Part shown: positions 22,958-36,109 of the stretch, piece after piece
How positions within the stretch are numbered: position 1 is the stretch's first letter
Layout of the letters: each line of letters starts with the position of its first letter
Assembly: GCA_025738555.1 (NCBI GenBank)
Contig: JAOVFP010000001.1
Span: forward strand, 5,766,001-5,830,000
Origin: Cyathus striatus
Lineage: Eukaryota; Basidiomycota; Agaricomycetes; Agaricales; Nidulariaceae
Direction of reading: 5' to 3'
Length of the DNA: 64,000 bases
The notes under the pieces: model-generated
Seen by the model: the letters and a program-made list of their open reading frames with translations, nothing else
Told to the model about the DNA's origin: nothing
Database searches by the model: none
Position numbers and translations under genes: made by a program

Positions 22958-25900
22958 CTAAGTGCAATCATTAGCTACATTTCTACCACATATATAATAG
23001 AATGGAAATATCACCATATTGACAGAATTCTGATTGTTGTAGTCCACAGCATTTTTAGCATGCATTCCTGATCTCAATGATTTCATGACTGCCTTAGTAG
23101 GTTTAGTTACATCTGGCATACATTCTTTGTACTTTCCTTTAATTCTATTTACTATATTTATTGTTTCATGTATTTCATTATTTGTGTATGAAATTGCAAG
23201 ATTGGCCATGCTCTGATGTGTATCAGGATGTTCATTTCCAATAATTTTCTTCTGCAAATTCAAAATTCTAATTCTCAGTTGTTTTGCATCTGTATGTTTT
23301 CCAAGATTTGTGTATGAGATTACAAGATTGGCCATGCTCTGGAGTGTTTCAGGGTGCTCATTTCCAAGAATTCTCTTACGCAAATTTAAAACTTCAATTT
23401 CCAGTTGTTCTGCATCTCTATGTTTACCTTGATTTTTCAATGAGATTGCAAGATTTGCCATGCTCCGGAGTGTATCACGATGCTCAATTCCAAGAATTCT
23501 CTTCTTCAAATCCACAACTTCAATACCAAGCTGTTCTGCATCTGCATGTTTACCTATATTTATGTATAAAACTGCAAGATTGGCCATGCTTCGCAGTGTA
23601 TCATGATGCTCATATCCAAGAATTCTCTTCATCAAATTCAAAACCTCAATTCCTAGTTGTTCTGCATCTGTATGTTTACCTATATTTGCATATGAAATTG
23701 CAAGATTGGTCATGGTTCGGAGTGTATCACAATGCTCATCTCCAAGGACACTCTTCTGTAAATTCAAAACTTTAATTTCCAGTTGTTCTGCATCAGTATG
23801 TTTACCTTGATTTTTCAATGAGATTGCAAGATTGGCCATAGTATGGAGTGTATCATGATGCTCAATTCCAAGAATTCTCTTTTGCAAATCCAAAAGTTCA
23901 GCTTCAAGCTGTTCTGCATCTGTATGTTTACCAAGAATGGTATATGAGATTGCAAGATTAGTCATGCTCTGTAGTGTATCAGGATGCTTATTTCCAAGAA
24001 TTCTCTTCTGTAATTTCAAAACTTTGGTTTCCAGTTGTTCAGCATCTGTATGTTTACCTAGATTTGTGTATGAGATTGCAAGATTGACCATACTCTGAAG
24101 AATATCAGGATGCTCATCTCCAAGAATTCCCTTTCATAAATCCAAAACTTCAATTTCCAGTTGTTCTGCATCTCTATATTTACCTTGATTTTTCAATGAA
24201 ATTGCAAGATTGGCCATGCTCCTGAGTGTATCACAATGTTTATTTCCCAGAATTCTCTTCTTCAAATCCACAACTTCAATTCCAAGCTGTTCTGCATCTG
24301 TATATTTACCTAGATTTGTGTATAAAACTGCAAGATTGGCCATGCTTCGAAGTGTATCATGATGCTTATATCCAAGAATTCTCTTCCTCAAACTCAAAAC
24401 TTCAATTTCAAGTTTTTCTGCATCTCTATGTTTACCTAGATGTTTCATTGAGATTGCAAGATTGGCCATGCTTTGGAGTGTATCAGGATGCTCATTTCCA
24501 AGAATTCTCTTTTGCAGATTCAAAACTTCAATTTCCAGTAGTTCTGCATCTCTATGTTTACCTAGATCTTTCCATGAAGTTGCAAGATGGGACATGCTCC
24601 AAAGTGTATCAGGATGCTCATTTCCAAGAATTCTCTTCTGGAGATCTAAAACTTCAATTTCCAGCTGTATTGCTTTTGTATGTTTACCTAATGCTTTATA
24701 ACAAAATGCAAGACTGGCCATGCTCTGAAGTGTATTTGGATCCTGGTCTCCAAATATTCCCCTCCACATATTTGTAATTTTATTTTCCAGATGCAAAGCA
24801 TCTATTGTTTTACCTTGATTCCAATATGTAATAACCAAGTGCTGAAGTTCAAAAAGTACCTGCTGAACACTTGGAAGAACAATATTATAGAATTCTTCTA
24901 TATTCAAGTATATATTTTCCATAGCAATTAAACTGTCATTGAAGGTTGGGTGAAAGCCCACATGTATTTCCATATAATTTTGAGCAATTCTGAATCTATA
25001 CTCCTCTTCCATGTCATATTTACAATTCTTCTTTAGTATATGTGCTAGAATGTGGAATATATCATTGTAGTACATTGATTTAATTATATTATCATCATGA
25101 ACTATATTTTGCAAAGTGTGTGGCAGGAGATTGTTTTCATATATATTATCTACTGTTGCATTTCCACTTGAAACAGAGCTAACTATAATTGATCTAGCAT
25201 TTAGAATCCATTGTTGTTTTTCATTCACTGATAATCGATCTTGACAATAAGTCTGTATTAGTGGATGTAAGCTATATAATGATTTTGTTGTAGTTTTTTT
25301 TATCAATGAGAATGATGCAAGCAATTCAATGCTCTCTGTAAAGATCCAGTCATTCCAGTATCCAAATTCATCTATATTAAGAATTGTAATATCCATTGAG
25401 GGTAGATATGAAGGTATATCTTCATAGTTGTAAAGCTCTTTATTTTCTGGAAAATACTTTGCAGCTCTTTCAAATATTGATTTAGATATTTTTTCATAGT
25501 GAAAAAATGCACAGATGTTTATTAGAATTACAGCATATTTTGCTGCAGCCTTGCTGTCCTCATTTTCACTGCAATTTGATATATCCAATATCTTCTTAAA
25601 TGATATTTCCCAGGTCTGATATACTGTTTTATTGTATCCTGATTCACCTTTAAACTTTTCATGATTCAGGATCTTTGGTCTGTATTTATCATAGATATTT
25701 ATAAAATCATCAAATTCACAGTGAACTTGGGTAATATATGCTCCAGCCATATCAATGGCTAATGGTAGATAATGCAATTTTTGAACTATAATTTTTGCTT
25801 CTTCCAAATGCTCTTCAGAACTCTTATCAATTCCACTTGTTTTAATAAGCAGATCAACTGCAGTCTCTTCACTCATTTCAGATACTTCCATTGAGTTATT

Positions 25901-26571
25901 ATGTGTTGTAATTCTGCTAAGAGCAGGATTTCTGCTTGTGATTAAAATATTCCCTTTTTTTCCAGGGGGAAGATACTTTTTCACTAGTTCAGGACTGCCA
26001 TCAGCATTGTCAATAATAATAAACCATTCAGCTTCAAGTTTAGAAATCCAATTAAGCACTTCATGGGCAGAGAATGAAGATGCAGAGATTCCTGGAGTGG
26101 AAGTCTTTTTGTATATTTCTTTGAGACTTTGAATGATTGTATCCTCAGATGTTGCATCAATCCAGAATGTGAAGGCATATCTATTGTATATTATTGACAA
26201 TATAAAGAAGATGGTAATAAAACACTCACTGGCCAGCTTTATCATCATGAAATTTCAAACAGATCTGAGTCTTTCCAATACCACCCATTCCATACAGAAG
26301 GAACATCTTTCTCTGCATAGTATTTTCTTGTGAAAAATGTTCATGAAGTCTCTTAAGGTACATCTCCTGACCAATAAAATTTTGAGAAGCGCAAGGAGCA
26401 CTGGTTCGAAGTGGAGAAATCGGCTCATCCTTAAGCTGATTATATACATTCTGTACATGGGGTTACCTTAATAAGAAAGTGTTCACAATGTGCTTTTATG
26501 AACTATTTACTTACCTGTGTATCAATCAATTGTGCGTGTTCAATTGCAAAGTTACGAGCATTTTTGAACAT
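22958..26571 (-). CDS. NB-ARC / tetratricopeptide NLR-like protein, one in-frame TGA
   Basis: A STAND-type ATPase of the fungal NLR class, likely an intracellular sensor in self/non-self or stress recognition. The probable start at 26571 gives MFKNARNFAIEHAQLIDTQ, an N-terminus style usual in basidiomycete NLRs. An intron (about 26514-26455) joins it to NVYNQLKDEPISP. The P-loop LLYGMGGIGKTQ is at about 26290, and an intron (26230-26181) leads to YAFTFWIDA. Walker B is WFIIIDNAD, followed by NILITSRN and the GLPL-like LHYLPLAIDMAGAY. From about 24830 there are 13 kinesin-light-chain-type TPRs of 42 residues, each close to EQLEIEVLNLQKRILGNEHP and then DTLRSMANLAIS. A TGA at 24134-24136 falls in repeat 6 (LDL*KGILG), where other repeats have Q, R or K. 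The frame is otherwise open to 22958. It may be a pseudogene or give a truncated product with five TPRs. Confidence 0.85.
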
Positions 26572-27134
26572 GTTGTAATTTGTGTGGAGGAATATGTCTT
26601 GGGTCTTGCTGTTGAGTGATGACTGTTCAAATTGATGGGCAAAAGATCACCGTTAGGTCCGAATGAGCAGTTCTTATATTGCTCATGCCATTGTCAATCA
26701 TCAACACTAAATTTATAATAGATAGTAACAATAACTTGAAAGTACAGCCTTTCCCGTTATTCTTATATCTAGTTGATCATCTGTCAAAATCCCCAAACTG
26801 GCGACCTAATTATGTAGACAATCAATATGGGTCATTTATCGACAAGTCTCCGTGCTGCTCACTGCTCAGGGGGTGAGAATGTGGCATATCGAGGGCTGTA
26901 TATTGGATATTGAGCGATTTAACAAAGATGTTTTTAGTGATGTGACACGGCGGGTGATGCGAGATGTATGTATGGGGTTGAGGATAACTGCGGTGATGAG
27001 GATGGGGGCGCAGGATGAAAATACGTGTTTTGCACACGGTCCAACAGAGTTGTACAGAGTACGGTCCGGTGAGAATGTACCTGATCGCCGTCGTCGGCCC
27101 CAGTCAACCTTCAACTTGACTTTTGAGTCTTGCT
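26572..27134. other. 5' flank of the NB-ARC/TPR gene
   Basis: CpG content returns to normal here, at the right edge of the CpG-poor block. No gene is supported. Confidence 0.35.
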
Positions 27135-27480
27135 CATCGACCACAAAACTCTCGATCTACGCTCTCAGTCCAGCAGCCACGGTGCCTTCGTTGACGAATA
27201 CTTCATGAGATCACTGATGTCTCTGGCCTTATAATAACCTTGAAGGCCGTCCTAACTCCACCCAACCCTCTGTAGTATGATTACCTCCAAAGCCCCAGCC
27301 TACTTCATCGTACAACTACCGTCAAACTTGCGTCAAACCGCTCTCCTCAAATTATTTCCACCGTCTAACTACCCATTAAGGATGAAGCGTGGAACATGAC
27401 AACATAGTTCGAAATACTGAGGTCTTTCCTGGCTTCTGAGGCTCGACGATCATGCTCTGCTTAGCGATATGCTTGTTGAG
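27135..27480 (+). repeat. Inverted repeat arm, left (partner 32455-32760)
   Basis: CAGCAGCCACGGTGCCTTCGTT, CTCTGGCCTTAT, CGTACAACTACCGTCAAAC and GTTCGAAAT in this order recur, reverse-complemented, at 32760-32455. The arms are about 70-80 percent alike by eye. They also resemble repeat family A. Confidence 0.6.
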
Positions 27481-30100
27481 GCTGTTACTGGAGGATACGC
27501 AGGGAGGAAGTAAAGTCAAAGAGAGATGTCTGTGCATGCTGGTTCGTTTGTTGTATTTGGGGCTGTACGCTGACTAGGGATAATCGATAAGTGGATGTCT
27601 TACTGACGCATGGTCAGTCTGGTTAAGCATGATCTTATATGCGACTTTACTCCCAGCTCGACGACGGGTCTGTGGACCGTATTAAGATTACTTGTGATTG
27701 CCAGGTTTCAACTTAGAGTGCTTAAATTGGAGTATATGCCAAAAATTGAGATACTCGGTGGTTACCGGAGGTACGTCTCCCTTGCAATATTGTTGCGATA
27801 CGTCCCGACGTTAAATATTCTGACATTAGGCTTTATGAATAGCCACAAGTACACACTTCTGTTCTGTACATTAGGGCATACAAATAGATCTCCACAGATC
27901 TCTCCTCTCCTTCCCTCCATACAACGCACCGCTAGACGAATATCATGCATCACATGGGCTTCCTCCTCCATTTCTTTCCCCGTCTTCTTTATCAACACCG
28001 ATGCCTACCTCCCTCCTACCTAAGTGTACCCCACGAAAATGTCTCAGCACTGCTTTCCTCATCCTATGTATATAGCATCTCCTGGACCTTCGCATTTACC
28101 GGCAGCTTTGAATGAAGGAATAGGGGGGTTTAGGATGATGCGGAGACTATCAAGATGATTGCTTATCATGGACTTCGCTCTTGCTGGACCTCATTATGTC
28201 CATGATTTCTTGCCAATGATCGTCACTGCATTTCTCAAAACATGCAAGGTCGAGAAATGGGCCAAAGATGCGATAGTGCTTGACATATGTACTCATCTAT
28301 GCATACGATGGCCGTAGTTCTGACCTAACCTTAGTCATACTTTCGTCCATTCGGCATGTCGAACATGGAGAAGAATCCATTATTTTTGACCGTACACAAC
28401 GTCTCCCCGTCCCTCTCACTCTCTGCAACATACTGCCGGATGGGGTGAGCTCTAGGCTTCCTCCTCCTTATCACACTCCCCGTCTTTACAACTTCACTCA
28501 CTTCCCTGTTACCCAAGGCGGATCTCAAATAAGCGCTATGTCACCTACATGCGCCCCTAGTTCCTCCCACACGCACTTGCACCATAGCTTTGTCTACCCA
28601 TCCCCTCGCATCATGTCCTATACATATGCAACATCGCAACCACCAGTGCCAGGCTGCAGGGTTTGTTGGTGCTATGGACTACTCGACAGACGGCGCCAGA
28701 ACGGTCGTCAGAAAGGCGACCGTGTGGTCGTTGTTCTTACTTCAACGAGTATACCTTCTAGGAAATCACGCTAACAACTTCCACAATTTTCTCGTAGATT
28801 CGAGTGATTATGCCTGTGATTCTGATCTTGCAGATAGGTATAAATGTACGTTGGACCATTCAACCCGTCGGTGCTCTTCCGCTCGTTTCCTCCATCCTGC
28901 TCCATTTGGTGCACCGCCGTGCGGACATCAGCTCGGGGCATCAGCTTACTATCATCGCCTTCCCCTTCCCTTTGGCATTATCCGTGATTTCGTTGCCCTG
29001 CAATGAATACGGATAATGGCCATGGCTTCCATGCATACACATCGTGTTCTTCCTACGCCCATTCGTACTACGGTTTCGGCTTATGGGTTCCTAGTAGCGC
29101 CTTACGACACACTGCACGTACAACCCATCCTGCCCGCGTCTCGACTATCATCGTACTTCAGGTCATTTCAGGATGCACGCAGCCCTCATCCACATCCATC
29201 ACGTCCACACACGCGCCCCTTATACTTATGCGTTGGTCACGCACGACCACATGCGTAAACCGTGTTGCCCTTGGTGCATTCTGTAATATGCAATTGGCAC
29301 ATTTTACGTCTGGATGGGCTACTAGGTATGCTTAGTATTCTAGGTTGGTTATAGGTGTTAACTTGGGGTCTTTTACGTCTTCTGTAATCATCTCAAAATC
29401 ATCTCATCGTTGCTTTTGGGTATTCTATTCACAGTTCATACGTAGCATGCAGCCTTTTCTGGAATCGCTCCGTATGTTTCGTAGTCTCCAACTTTGGCCG
29501 TGGCGAAATCTCTATAACGAGAGAAAGGCCGTTTTGAGGCTGTCAGGGGAAGGCTGGGTTTGAGCTCGCTCAGCCAAATTTTCGACTACATTAAATAAAC
29601 TGGTGGCAGCATGAAACAACTAGACTTTAATGTAAGTTATGCGAAGGTACGGATACAAGAAAACCATCAACGCTCCCTTCCTGCGCAGTTTCGCTAAGTG
29701 CAGTGTGAAGGCTGTTGGCATAATGTCCCTGACACAGAACACAGAGGTTGACCCTCAGAGCAGGCCCCATCGACGTCTGCCATATCTTCGCAGTCATCGA
29801 TCAGACCCCACTATCCATCGACTCACCCCAGGTGTCCTGACTTCCAACCGCACACGTACCCTACATCCTCCCCCGCTTCTCAAACCTCAACACACCGTCT
29901 AAAGTCCGTATATCAGTCGCTAAATCAAGCACGCGGGTCTCCCAGTTTGACTGTCAATGCTGATCGCTCGATAAACAGCCATGGTGACTCATGGGGTTGT
30001 GGGGTTTGTAGCCCAGTGAATGGTAAAGACGACGACGTTAACAGTAGGCTGCAAGCTCGGGAAGCTGGATCGGTAGGCGCGCGTGCATGTATGGTGAAAT
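27481..30100. other. CpG-rich relic region, no confident gene
   Basis: Open frames are short and not joined by convincing splice sites. A hydrophobic stretch VIMPVILILQIGINV (about 28805) and nearby segments may be remains of a membrane-protein gene. I cannot support a function. Confidence 0.35.
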
Positions 30101-30910
30101 GAATGTTCATCATGTCTTTGTTATTGTGGATATGGTGGACGCACATGAAGACTGAATACTGAAGTGCGGTGATGATGGCCGAGACGAGGGTGGCGATGGC
30201 GATGGAAACATTGCATATGTATAAGACGTTATACGAGCCTGCTAACAGGATGGCTAGACCAAGCAGCAGGCACGTATGTACGTATGAAAGAGGATGCGTG
30301 CGCTGGTGAAGCGTGACAGGTTAACGAGGAAGGGAGTGAAGTTGAAGTGAGTAGTCTGATAAATGGGAAGAAGTAAAAGGTCGATGTCCAGATAGCTGTT
30401 TGTGGAATGGAGTAAGGAGGGTGGAACATTGTATACTCAACGATGAGGTACACTGATCCGTACTTGAAGAGCGCGGGTGGATGGAAGGATACTGTCTGAA
30501 CTTCCGACCCCAACGTATGTACGAGGAACGTTGTAGAATGTATTAACCTGAAGTCCTAGACGGTACACTCTTCGACTCCGGCATTCTCGTGATCTTTGTG
30601 GACGTGGTCCACGCAGCCGATAGCCCTCCATCCAAGTCGACCCTAACAGCACACTGACACCCCATTCCTCGTTCAACGTCGTATCACCCCCAAACATCCA
30701 TACGTGCGAGCCCTATAAGGTCTCACTTCGTCGAGTGCATGGCATATATCGTGGCTGCCAACCACAGCACCCTTCTAAACAGCCACGAATACAAGCACTG
30801 TGCTCAAATCGAAGTTCGTAACTTGTGAATCTTGCAGCCGAAGTAAAGACAAGGATGACGACGAAGATCATATAAGGATGTGTTTCTGGGAAGTCTAGGA
30901 GACGTGGCCT
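30101..30910 (-). pseudogene. Relic of a multi-spanning membrane protein gene
   Basis: Reading leftwards, MIFVVILVFTSAARF (about 30860) resembles FTVILILTTTILQN at about 49040. Further on, LLLGLAILLAGSYNVLYICN runs into VSIAIATLVSAIITALQYSV and CVHHIHNNK (30290-30120). These are typical long hydrophobic helices, but they lie in different frames with no tidy introns, so I read a decayed gene. Family not recognised. Confidence 0.4.
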
Positions 30911-31515
30911 TACGTGCGTGGTGCAGGAGGATTGAGGCGGGCGTGCGTAATGACGTGGCGCTTATTCGAGTTCCTTGTGACGTGCGTGGAAGTGGTGAAG
31001 TTGTGATAACGGAGACTGTGAAAGGGAAATAAGCTCAGCGCCGAGATGTTCAATGGCGGTGCGTTGCGTAAAGTGGGAGGGAGGGAGGATCGCCGGGTGT
31101 AGTTGAAGATGAGGTGACTTGTTTAGACAGCACAACCATAACTACGGCCAGAACCACAGGTATCGTCAATATCAGTGTATATATAGAAGCAGAATACGCA
31201 CGTCAACCACTATTGTAGCTCTGGCCCATTTTCCGTCCTAGCATATCTTTTAAAAACGATGTGGTGGTTGTTGGCAGAAAGTCTTGACATGCCACTAACG
31301 TGCATCCTGAGGCTTGAGCTGACGTTTGGAGCAAAAGCAAACTCCACACAAATCATCTTGATAGTCTTCTGCGCATCTCCTCCGCACTGTTTCCTTACAC
31401 CAAAAGTCCTTCCCCGCCTACTCCACACGATACACCCCATCAGTCCCTCAAGTGCCGACCTCATGCACGCAACCCGCTCTTCCTGCTGAACGCCCCCAAT
31501 ATCCATTGAGTAGTC

Positions 31516-32055
31516 ATATCAACGAAGCGCCTTCTATTCGAGGGTGTCGGTAATCATGAGGTCCCAGGAGATGCGTTGGGTGTAGGATGGGGGGTGCAAT
31601 GCTGGGACGCTTTGGTGGATGAATCGGTGGGTGCACTTGGGGGTAGGAGGGAGGTAGGCAAGGAGGATGTAAGATATCTTTGTAATTGACGTGGGGCATC
31701 GGTGCAGTCAAAGTGAAAAGACGCGGAAGGTAGTGGAGGAAGCCCAGACAATGCTTGATGGAACACCCCCCACATCTGTTGAGCAGCTTCAGCCACGCGT
31801 CGAGCATCCATATCAACGAAGCGGCTTCAATTCGAGGGTGCCGGTAAACACGATGGTTCAGGAGGTACTTGGACGCATGATGAGAGGTGCAATGCTGGGA
31901 CGTATTGGTGAATGAATCACTGGGTACATTTGAGGGTAGGAGGGAGGTAGGCATAGGAGGATGTGAGTAATCTTCGGAATTGTCGTGGGGGAGTCTGTGC
32001 AGTCAAAGAGAAATGACGAGGAAGGCAATGGAAGAGGAATAGAGTCCAGGAATGT
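31516..32055 (+). repeat. Tandem duplication of about 295 bp
   Basis: ATATCAACGAAGCGCCTTC (31518) recurs as ATATCAACGAAGCGGCTTC (31811). GGTGCAATGCTGGGACG, GGTAGGAGGGAGGTAGGCA and GTGCAGTCAAAG follow in the same order in both units. Substitutions and small indels show an old duplication. Confidence 0.75.
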
Positions 32056-32454
32056 ATGATGTTCATCCAGTGGTGCGTTGCATTGAGGGAGGTGGAGGGG
32101 AGAGATCTATTAGTATCTGTACGCCTTGATGCATAGATCAGAAGCGCGTAATTATGGTTATCCATAGCGCGTTAGGTCAGAACATCTAACGTCGGAATGT
32201 GTTGCAACAAAACGTACCTCAGGGAAACTTCAGAGCGTCCCACTTCCTAGCGTATCCTCCGACTAAGCCCTTCAGGTAGAGCCCGGTAATCGCGAGCAAT
32301 CTTGATACTCATACGACCCACGAAGGCGTCATCGAGCCGGGAGTACAGTCGCACATAGGATTGTGCTCAACCAGACCGACCATTACGTTCACTTATGTCT
32401 AGTCAGTACACAGCTTCAAATACAACATATGAACCAGCACGTACAAGGATCTCA

Positions 32455-32760
32455 CTATCCCCTGCGCATCCTCCAGAAATGGCCTCAGCAAGGACATCGC
32501 TAAATAGAGCATTTTCGAGCTTCATGCGCCAGGAAAGACGGCAGAATTTCGAACTACATTGAGGAGAGGGGTTTGACGGTAGTTGTACGACGAAGTAGAC
32601 TGAGGTAGACTGGGACTCGGGACCCAGGTGACCACACTAGAACAGGCTGGGATGACCTTCAGTACTATGGTGATAAGGCCAGAGAGAAAACACCTGAATT
32701 AGTCGTTAACGAAGGTACCATAGCTGCTGGTCTAGACTCTAAGAGTATAGAACATTGATA
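32455..32760 (-). repeat. Inverted repeat arm, right (partner 27135-27480)
   Basis: This is the reverse complement of the left arm. GTTTGACGGTAGTTGTACGACGAAG and ATAAGGCCAGAGAG are the clearest blocks. With the left arm it brackets about 5 kb of relic DNA. The DUF6589/RecQ transposon begins 55 bases further on. Confidence 0.6.
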
Positions 32761-32814
32761 GAGCATGCGCATGAGCTCAAGTAGATGTATTGAATTGGTG
32801 GTTTGGTGTGATTG

Positions 32815-33003
32815 CAGGCTCCTAAAACCATCCACTCGTTGCGGTAAGGGGGGCCCCATCCTATTAGTGTAAGACATAATGTGTAATGGTACAAATAAAA
32901 GCAAATAAAACTCTCCCCTCCTTACCGCACAGAGCGGCTGGCAAATTGTCGCCTCACGTGATAAGTCACCGTTTGATGTGACTTCAAAATACCTTCGCAA
33001 GCC
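32815..33003 (+). repeat. Left terminal inverted repeat of the 10.3-kb element
   Basis: It matches the inverse of the right end over its whole length: CCATCCACTCG, GGGGCCCCATCCTATTAG, AAAGCAAATAAAACTCTCCC, CTGGCAAATTGTCGCCTCACGTGAT, CACCGTTTGATGTGACTTC and CTTCGCAAGCC occur in the same order. It contains a CACGTG E-box. Confidence 0.88.
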
Positions 33004-35857
33004 AATAAACATATTGACTCGGCTAAACAATATTTTTGAATTAAGCGCATTTTTGTATCAATGTAGAATAGGGACTCCAGGGCGTGACAAACGCTCCAAG
33101 TATGGTAACATGTTGCCTGCTACTTTCCATGTCCTCAACATCTTGTCCGAGCATAATCTAACTGTTGCCGAGTTTCTATTGGACCTATTACATGACCAGA
33201 ACCCTACCATCATGAAAAGTGAACAAGTAGCATCACTCTCGGAGTATGGAAACAAGATCTGTATGGCATTTTATGAGCACCCCACCACAACGAAGACAAT
33301 ATCAGACTGGATGCATGATAGAATGCAACAAATGTATACACAAGAAATTGTTGCATTGACAGATCATAATGCTGGCTTCCATTTTGGCACCAAAAATACA
33401 ACACAGGAGAAGCTTTGTAATTTCAGTATAGCAGACACCGCTCGCAAGATGAAGCACTTTGCGCCTACACTGTGGGGATTACTGGCAGAGCTGCTTGATG
33501 CCAACCCAATGCGGCGACGAAAACGTAACTTGAAGCATCAGGAACGAAGTGGGATGGCTACTGGAGAGTCAACCTTGCATGAAAAGGACATGTATCAGAG
33601 GGGCAATGATGGCGATATCGAAATGATGGACATTGGGGTCAATTTGGGCAACAATGATGAAGGTGAGACTGATGAAATAAAAGATATTGTTGAAGAAGGG
33701 GAGGATTTGCCAGAGAACCTGGAAGATCATCTGGAACAGCGCCGGCAAGCTCTGATAACAATTGTAAGCTCGCGACACAAAACAACAGGCTAGTACTGAC
33801 GGAAAATTCACAGAAGCAGGTCATATGTACAAGTATAATGATGCAGAGTGCTAATCAAGTGTGCAATACTCTTCAATGTGTTCTTGGCATCTTCTTGCAC
33901 TCGTGTAATGCACCTGAGGCAGTGTGTGAATTATTGAATCACATAGGCCTATCCATTTCAACCACAGCTATAAATCAAGCAGTCACCAATTTGTCCCAGG
34001 AAGTCAATAAAGAAACACACAACTTGGGACATATGTTCATGACAGCATATGCATATGATAACTTGGATATTGACTTAAAGCATGCCGTTCCCACAGTCGA
34101 AAAGCCCCACGACACACTAATTCATCTTACCACTGGAACTATGCTTCCGCTGGAACATGAGGTGACACCTAGCGATCTTGACTGTTCTGAAGAGCTGTGG
34201 AAGAAGTCAGTACACAACACTTCAGAGGATGCCGAAAATTCATACAAGGTTCCATTTACCAAGCTACTAGAACACTTCATTGAAAAGCCCCATCCATCTG
34301 GCATACCACAACATGAGCGATACAATGTTTGGAAGATCTTGTATGACTTGATTAATTTCAGACCTGAACTCTTCAAGTGCTTTCAACGTAACCTAGGGGA
34401 ACCTGAGACAATTGAAGGAATTAAGGTCAAAAAAACATGACAGGTGCCACTTAGCACTCTTGACTTGAGTCCTTCAACTGCCGCCCAAAATGCAGAAGCA
34501 ATAGACTCTTTTCTAAGGCAAGCTGGAGTTGGTGATTCACTGAAGGACAACAAAGTGAAAGATATCGCCAATAATGTTATACTCGTATTTGGAGACTTAC
34601 TCACACTGGAACGCATTTGCAGTCTTCTCGAATCATGTTCAGTGGAAACAACCGCAATAAGGCGCCTCCAGTTTATTGTTGCCGTGATGGGACTATTTCA
34701 TCTGAAAATGGCATGTGCTGATGCCCTTTGGAGAATATTCATTAAGATGAAGGGTGTGCGTATAGACAAGAATAGTCTAATGGAGCATGTCGATCAAATA
34801 TGCCCAAAAGAGAAGGTACGGATTGAAACCAAACCTGGTTTTCGGCGCATGCATGAAGTTATTCAGCATGTGGGAATTGCATCACAATTGGAGTGCTGGG
34901 AACTGGAGGCTCGCAAGGGAGGCTTTGAAGATCTCGAAGGATTTGCCAATAGTAAACCGACTTGGGAGAAACTCCAGGAGATGGCTACAACGATAGCATC
35001 AGAGCAAGTGGCACATGGATCAACACTATCAACATTACGCACACAAGAAACCAGTGACCGCGATGAAGAACGCGAAAATTTGTTGTTATGCCAGCAGTAT
35101 TTCTTGCTTTATGAAGAGATGTCACATGCCTTAAATTATGGGGATATCGGTCATGTGGAGAGCTGCTTCTTGCCTTGGATGTTCATCTTTCAAGGCTGTG
35201 GAAAACATAAGTATGCAGCGGAAATGAGAAGATATTTGGAAAACATACATTTTATATATCCGAAGGGTCTTAGGTAAGTTGAATGTGTTGCATTAACAAA
35301 CCAGGAAGCTCATTTTATGCAGCCGGGCAATCTGAATGAACATTCTATGTAATCCTAGCGGCAAGAAGGGTCATTTCAGAGCCGTTGATTGGGTCGTTGG
35401 GCATAATAATCTATATATCAAGGTGAACCCCGATTATGTATCTCACAAACTCACAAACTCACCTACTTAACAAATAATATATTAGTGGATATATGGCGGA
35501 AAGTTTTCTAATCACACCAAGAAAAGAATATTAAAGGAATCTGCTTTGATAGAAGTCTATAAGAATATACGTATACAGTTGGAGAAGATGTTTTGCTTGA
35601 AGCATAAAACTACCAGACACTCGCCACCAAATATGAAAGCAACCTTCAAGAAGTTGAAGACACATATGGCAGAAAATAAAGCCTGAAGTCAAGAGAGAGG
35701 GCGAAGATCCAAGTGCTGTATACCTGATGCAATGGCAAAGGGCTTACAACACTTCTTAACACAATGTTCAGCTGAGCTTGAAACAGAAGACATGGAATGG
35801 ATAGACATACCTGACGAAGATATGGATATAGACGATGATGGAAGCCTTGACATATAG
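32978..35857 (+). pseudogene. DUF6589 protein, candidate transposase of the element
   Basis: A long protein read in one order through exons 32978-33762, 33814-35275, 35321-35420 and 35485-35857, with GT-AG introns between. Recognisable parts of the basidiomycete DUF6589 family are AYAYDNLDIDLKH (34045), LEHEVTPSDLDCSEELWKKS, FGDLLTLERI (34588), GLFHLKMACADALWRIF (34690), NPSGKKGHFRAVDWVVGHNN (about 35355) and an acidic end DEDMDIDDDGSLDI. Spaced acidic residues in AYDN, GDLLT and CADALWR would suit an RNase-H-like DDE fold (inference). Three TGA codons (34438, 35333, 35684) break the frame, at least one (RAI*MNIL) where arginine fits. The true start is unclear: the frame is open back into the terminal repeat and its first ATG is at about 33109. 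The stops converge with the helicase gene 27 bases away. Confidence 0.72.
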
Positions 35858-36109
35858 ACTACGGGCTACTAAAAGACACTAGGTCAAGGTGGTGGTGCAC
35901 CAGAGGTGGAAGACATTGCAGGTTGCAAAGAACTTGCCACAGCTTGAAAGTTAAGGGAAGGAACAAAGGGAGACGGTTGATCAATGGCGACGAAGGGAGA
36001 AATAAGCAGAGCAGCAAATGGAGACAAAGATCCGAACACCCTAGGACACGGAGATGAAGCAAATGGAGAAGGAGGTGCAGGAGTCACGGGTGGGACACGG
36101 ACTGGAGTT

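Noticed and set aside
23284..24777. Plus-strand frames of 163 and 183 codons opposite the TPR gene
   Set aside because: Mirror frames of the 126-bp TPR repeats; no independent evidence.
10600..26500. Horizontal transfer as cause of the composition change
   Set aside because: Paired repeat copies show the change is CpG-specific mutation of local sequence, not foreign base composition.
28280..29560. Cluster of plus-strand frames (164, 138, 110 codons)
   Set aside because: Different frames overlap, with no consistent exon chain; at most a relic.
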